Position numbers and translations under genes: made by a program
Assembly (NCBI GenBank): GCA_003562605.1
Contig: PWUG01000007.1
Span: 1 to 5,430 of the forward strand
From: Syntrophomonadaceae bacterium
GTDB lineage: Bacteria > Bacillota_D > Dethiobacteria > DTU022
Length of the DNA: 5,430 bases
Reading direction: 5' to 3'
Shown: in pieces, positions 5,094 through 5,430 of the stretch
Numbering within the stretch: the stretch's first letter is position 1
How the letters are laid out: each line of letters starts with the position of its first letter
The notes under the pieces: generated by a model
Told to the model about the DNA's origin: nothing
The model's database searches: none
The model's input: the letters and a program-made list of their open reading frames with translations, nothing else

Positions 5094-5430
5094 CGTTTGA
5101 ACTCCGTTAAAGACATGTTTGCTAAGTAGATATAAGCGGTACCTCTACTTATATCCCATACTTGTGGGTGGTAGTAACTCCCTTGTATATGAAAGGAGTG
5201 GAGGCCCGCCCCTGGCTGATTTATAAAACGATAACGTTGCTTTGCGTAGGCTGTTGTATAAACATTGTTGTTGGTGTCACCATCCCATATTTGACTTGTG
5301 GCGAATATCATTGGTAAATTTCCGACAGGCGTGTATATGCTTCCTGTCTGCCGGACAATCCGTGTCGCAAAGTTGCCTAAGTCAAGAGTGGTTTGTGGGT
5401 TTGTACTATTCCACACCCAATAAAAAATAA
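5090..5430 (-). CDS. C-terminal part of an unrecognised, probably structural, protein, cut by right edge
   Basis: The frame has no stop between 5430 and its TGA at 5092-5090, so 112 complete sense codons are visible and the gene most likely begins beyond the right edge. A GTG at 5416 could be a start, but the bases before it (TTATTTTTTATTGG) contain no ribosome binding site, so I prefer a truncated longer gene. The visible residues are rich in Y, T, N, Q and aromatic residues, with alternating polar and hydrophobic strands. Examples are YTTAYAKQRYRFIN, then GLHSFHIQGSYYHPQVW, then AYIYLANMSLTEFKR at the very end. This is consistent with a beta-sandwich domain at the end of a tail or fibre protein. 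There are no cysteines, membrane segments or recognised catalytic motifs. The stop overlaps the next ATG as ATGA, which places it in the same operon. A virion structural role is inferred from composition and neighbours only. Confidence 0.6.
   Translation of the reverse strand, partial: IFYWVWNSTNPQTTLDLGNFATRIVRQTGSIYTPVGNLPMIFATSQIWDGDTNNNVYTTAYAKQRYRFINQPGAGLHSFHIQGSYYHPQVWDISRGTAYIYLANMSLTEFKR

Noticed and set aside
5242..5430. Plus-strand open frame running to the right edge
   Set aside because: It is antisense to the minus-strand frame, which is open to the edge and tied to the operon by an ATGA overlap; its product is cysteine- and leucine-rich shadow sequence.

Overview
The window reads as part of the late (structural, packaging and lysis) region of a tailed bacteriophage with a T7-like packaging module. 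Every gene I can support lies on the minus strand, so transcription runs from right to left. The strongest evidence is the 576-residue protein at 1805-3535. It resembles the T7 gp19 large terminase along its whole length, with the ATPase and nuclease motifs in place. A small T7 gp18-like terminase subunit lies immediately upstream. The genes are packed almost without gaps, and their starts overlap the preceding stops or sit next to them, as is typical of a phage late operon. GC content looks moderate. The host cannot be named from the sequence; a Gram-negative, possibly aquatic, host is only a guess from the T7-like packaging genes.

Layout in the direction of transcription (right to left): (1) 5430-5090, the 3' end of an unrecognised gene that enters from outside the window; (2) 5093-4734, a small protein of unknown function whose 3' third overlaps the next gene in another frame; (3) 4846-4697, a 49-residue coiled-coil protein with a near-perfect Shine-Dalgarno sequence; (4) 4707-4087, a fibre-like structural protein with 14-residue coiled-coil repeats; (5) 4094-3789, a small protein with one C-terminal membrane segment, in the place where T7 keeps its holin; (6) 3788-3525, the small terminase; (7) 3535-1805, the large terminase; (8) 1802-144, a tail fibre or receptor-binding protein with 41-residue repeats, an HNHD array and a carbohydrate-binding-like C-terminal half; (9) 103-1, the start of a gene with an export signal, cut by the left edge.

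How the genes fit together: the two terminase subunits recognise, cut and pump the phage DNA into the prohead; the fibre-like proteins decorate the virion and probably bind the host surface; the small membrane protein is the best holin candidate. Compared with T7, a large tail fibre gene sits directly downstream of the large terminase, and no Rz/Rz1 spanin genes are visible between the terminase subunits. I see no RNA genes, CRISPR array, insertion sequence, integrase, convincing promoter or strong terminator. The most unusual spot is around 4734-4890. There an A7 run carrying an in-phase A AAA AAC heptamer lies just before a 113-base overlap of two reading frames. I did not find evidence for a wholly new defence or mobile system here.
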